The position numbers and the translations under genes are program-made. This document shows positions 61,711-64,000 of a stretch of 64,000 nt of DNA, one piece after another; within the stretch, counting starts at the first letter, position 1, and every line of letters begins with the position of its first letter. Origin of the DNA: Alisma plantago-aquatica (lineage: Eukaryota > Streptophyta > Magnoliopsida > Alismatales > Alismataceae); NCBI GenBank assembly GCA_963693085.1, contig OY856410.1, positions 562,715,406-562,779,405 on the forward strand, in the 5' to 3' direction. The notes beneath the pieces were generated by a model that did not search any database, was not told the DNA's origin, and saw only the letters and a list, made by a program, of their open reading frames with translations.

Positions 61711-62720
61711 TTACCGGACAGTAAAAAAGTTTGGGTAAAAAAGTAATGGATAAAAGTCAAAAGTAAATAAAAAAGCAACAGTCTGGTAAAAGGTAAAGGT
61801 GAATAAAAACAATGATGTGGTAATGTAAAAGCAAAATATTTTAAATATTTTTCTTAAGATTCCATCTATAAAAAACGAAGTCACTCAAACATGGAAGTGA
61901 CATCTCCATAAAAAACAAATGGAGAAGAAGACAAGAATATTTTATTGCATGAAAGGCATCAAACACTTGTCTAGGGCAAATGGATGAATAAACAAGTGGA
62001 AAACACATCAAACTTAGCTACTACAACACTTGTCAAAGAGACAAATGAAAGAGAGCAAGTGGCAAGATAAAGAATTTCGTCCACTCCATCCAAAGTGCCT
62101 ATAAAAGGCAAAGAAGTTGAAGAAGAGAGCAAGAGTTGTAAGAGATACAACACTCTTCCACCCAAAGAGCTCCCGTTGCTTATTGAGCCTAGTTTTTGTA
62201 GTAGGAAGTGCCTTAGCTTGAAATTCTCCTCCCTAGACAATTTCTAAGTCTTGTAATCCTTCCTCCACTTCAGTTATATTGTAATTTCTTCTATATAGTC
62301 ATGTGTCCTTAGTTTCCATATATTTTTCGAGTGTAAACCCTCCAGTTGCCAATAAAATTCCCATCTGTGTTTTGTTAAGTTCAAATTGTGTGTGCATGTT
62401 CTTGGCTCTTTGAATCATAATCAAAGATCCTTTCTTTGATTAAAATCAAGGTCAAGGAGGTTCCCAAAGCTCCAGTGATGTTTCTGACGGTCACTCGGTG
62501 AGATCAACAACGTACTCAATGCCAACTGTAAGTTCCCTGATGTTATTTAATTAATTTTATGCATGCATTCCCCCATATTCGTAAACAAATTAAATACCTA
62601 TTATCCTTTAATCACAAACTCTAATACACATCTAGTCACCTTAATCACAAACCCTAATACACCTCTAATCACTCACTTCTATCATTTATCCAAACGCAAA
62701 TCAGCCCTTCCTACTCCACC
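61711..62720 (+). promoter_or_regulatory. Pararetrovirus intergenic/promoter region
   Basis: About 1 kb without a convincing frame between the protease end and the next viral ORF. TATAAAAGG lies at 62,100-62,108 and AATAAA at 62,351-62,356, about 220 bp after the expected transcript start, followed by a GT-rich stretch. This spacing is what a terminally redundant pararetrovirus RNA needs. No tRNA-Met primer site was found. Whether it is active in the plant is unknown. Confidence 0.55.
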
Positions 62721-63419
62721 ATGACATGCCACTAGGAATCAACTTATTGAGAAGAGAATAAGATTGCTCAACAAAATCAATATTTATATCAAGCTCCTTT
62801 GGTTTTAAAATTTTTAAGATTTAAGCCTCATATCTCTTTATTTTTGACAACTGTATCTTCAGCTAAAAAAATGTTGAATAAAATGCTTAACTCACTATCA
62901 TGTGTCAATGAAATTGTAAATACCCTTAAAACAATAAATGAAAAATATTCAATGGAAAATAAAAATAATTTCATCATCAATAAAGAAAAACTAAGAGAAG
63001 AATTTTTATCTCATAGAAACCAGTTCAAGACAAAACAATTTTATGAAAACTTTGATAAAAAAGAAAGAGATTACATTAGAGAAAAATGGTATTCACAAAT
63101 GCAATACCATAGAAAAAATATACATTTCTTTGAATGGTATAAAAATTATTATATCAAAGAACTTAAAGAAAAACTCTATAGGCTTGTTCCACCGTGGTAT
63201 GAGCCTAACAAGTATGACAGTAATCCCAGACCATTGCATCATGAAAACCTGTCAGTCCAAAATATAACAAACAAGAGTAATCTACAATTAAAAGAAGAAA
63301 GTTCTCATTCCTCCAATAAACATATGATTGATAAAGTAAATAATCTATCTAAAACTAAAAGTAAAGAAAGCAAAGAGTACTCTGTAAAGGTATTAAGCAC
63401 AGAACAATTAGGGTTGTAA
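62721..63419 (+). pseudogene. Pararetrovirus N-terminal ORF segment
   Basis: 206-aa frame (first codon not ATG-supported at 62,799; the first ATG is later) in Lys/Asn-rich viral style: KEKLREEFLSHRNQFKTKQF, KKERDYIREKWYSQMQYH and HFFEWYKNYYIKELKEKLY, then a Ser/Lys-rich tail ending at 63,419. The REKWY...FFEW pattern resembles a region upstream of the replicase in plant pararetroviruses, recognised loosely. It ends exactly where the GTACCCGC-rich block begins, so its C-terminus may be cut. Confidence 0.55.
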
Positions 63420-63590
63420 ATGGGTACGGGTATACCCGTGTACCCGCAAAACCGTACCCGCCAAAACTCGTCATGGATCCAATTTTCTAGACCCGCGTTC
63501 CCACGTACCCGCATACCCATATTGTCACGGTTCCCATAATGGGTATAGTTGTACCCATACCCGCTAACCCGTGTACCCACAAAAAAAATA
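63412..63590. repeat. Transposon-end-like GTACCCGC-rich block
   Basis: Starts TAGGGTTGTAAATGGGTACG and carries about ten copies of GTACCCG / GGTACGGGTA-type words in both orientations to about 63,580. Such (T/C)AGGG-TGTAAATGGG starts followed by GGGTA-CCCGT arrays are common at ends of plant hAT-like and other DNA elements. The other end and target duplication lie outside or were not found. Confidence 0.45.
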
Positions 63591-63613
63591 CATGTATATA
63601 ATTTATTTGTTAG

Positions 63614-63990
63614 GGTTTAGGGCTATTAGTATTACTTACTACACTCGGCTCCCCGCTCCCCCTCTCGCCTCTCGAGTCTCGGCTCCCCTCATTCCATAAA
63701 GCGAGCGGACCGCTAGGGCTAAGGGCAGCCGCCAGCACGCTCCGCCGCTCCAGCCTCCACCCAGATCCAGTAGTGAGCACTCCGCCCCCGACGCCGATCC
63801 TATCCACGCAAGCCTCTGATCCTCTCAGCGCAAGCCACCGCCGCCCCCCCCCCCCCCCCCGACGCCGCGTCGTCCCTCGGTCAAGGAACTTCATCGCATG
63901 TCCTTTCTGCCAGAGAGTGCTCCTCACCTTGAAGGAGAAGAAGGTACCCTATGGCCTGAAGCTAGTCGACCTCAACAACAAGCCTCAATG
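63614..63990 (+). CDS. Dehydroascorbate reductase-like exon, partial
   Basis: Open frame from 63,614 to a GTTAGT donor at 63,991; the gene continues past the window. Codons from 63,887 read NFIACPFCQRVLLTLKEKK and then VPYGLKLVDLNNKPQ, the thioredoxin-like N-terminus of plant DHAR with the catalytic CPFC motif; the exon ends inside the Trp codon (TG/G). DHAR reduces dehydroascorbate with glutathione. KLVDL(x)NKP is the wording of the plastid isoform. Upstream residues are rich in Ser, Ala, Arg and Pro (RAAASTLRRSS) as in a transit peptide, but no in-frame ATG precedes the homology. The usual LGD before CPF is replaced by FIA, and a run of 17 C lies at 63,844-63,860. It could be a real exon with an unseen upstream splice site, or a captured fragment. 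Confidence 0.55.
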
Positions 63991-64000
63991 GTTAGTAGTT

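Noticed and set aside
62500..62560. tRNA-Met primer site for the pararetrovirus
   Set aside because: No TGGTATCAGAGC-like sequence in the intergenic region; it may be lost or mutated beyond recognition.
63610..63927. 105-aa Gly/Arg-rich minus-strand frame
   Set aside because: Antisense shadow of the DHAR-like exon and the poly-C run.

Overview
The window looks like repeat-rich intergenic DNA from a flowering-plant nuclear genome. It is AT-rich and holds spliceosomal introns, LTR retrotransposons primed by the initiator-Met tRNA (TGGTATCAGAGC), a CACTA (En/Spm) transposon, an L1-type LINE, MITE-like repeats in (TA)n arrays, fragments of an endogenous plant pararetrovirus (Caulimoviridae), and plant-type Hsp70 and dehydroascorbate reductase sequence. 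Nothing fixes the species. One host gene is intact: an Hsp70 at 55.2-57.2 kb. A second host exon, DHAR-like, runs off the right edge.

Layout. 1-6.55 kb: a rearranged long-LTR retrotransposon, here LARD-3, with a truncated 5' LTR head, an internal region and a full-length 3' LTR. 7.07-10.5 kb: an old LTR related to LARD-1. 10.5-11.8 kb: a LINE reverse-transcriptase relic on the minus strand. 11.8-15.6 kb: a decayed Ty1/copia element (Copia-1, plus strand). 15.7-34.9 kb: a truncated CACTA transposon on the minus strand. It keeps one terminus with sub-terminal repeats, a tnpA-like gene, the C-terminal half of TNP2 and at least one captured host gene fragment (eIF4A-III-like). 26.68-34.74 kb: a second long-LTR element (LARD-2, minus strand) inserted in the TNP2 coding sequence. 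34.9-39.8 kb: Copia-2, same family as Copia-1 but in the opposite orientation.

39.87-50.31 kb: LARD-1, a structurally complete non-autonomous element. It has LTRs of about 4.5 and 4.0 kb, a 1.9 kb non-coding interior, a PBS, a PPT and a perfect 5-bp target duplication (GACAT), and it sits inside an older LARD-3-type LTR. 51.4-54.2 kb: unrecognised sequence with a degenerate ~50-bp minisatellite. 55.2-57.2 kb: the two-exon Hsp70 gene, which lacks the EEVD tail. 57.3-58.6 kb: (TA)n/(GA)n arrays carrying two MITE-like units. 58.6-63.4 kb: a scrambled endogenous pararetrovirus with reverse transcriptase on one strand and RNase H on the other, duplicated protease fragments, and a promoter/poly(A) region. 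63.4-64.0 kb: a transposon-end-like GTACCCGC-rich block, then the DHAR exon.

Most of the window records nested insertions rather than genes working together. I found no wholly new system. The most informative structures are the two LARD families with exact boundaries, the CACTA with captured exon sequence between inverted copia relics, the divergent Hsp70 and the inverted pararetrovirus junction. Family assignments come from reading translations by eye; no database search was possible.
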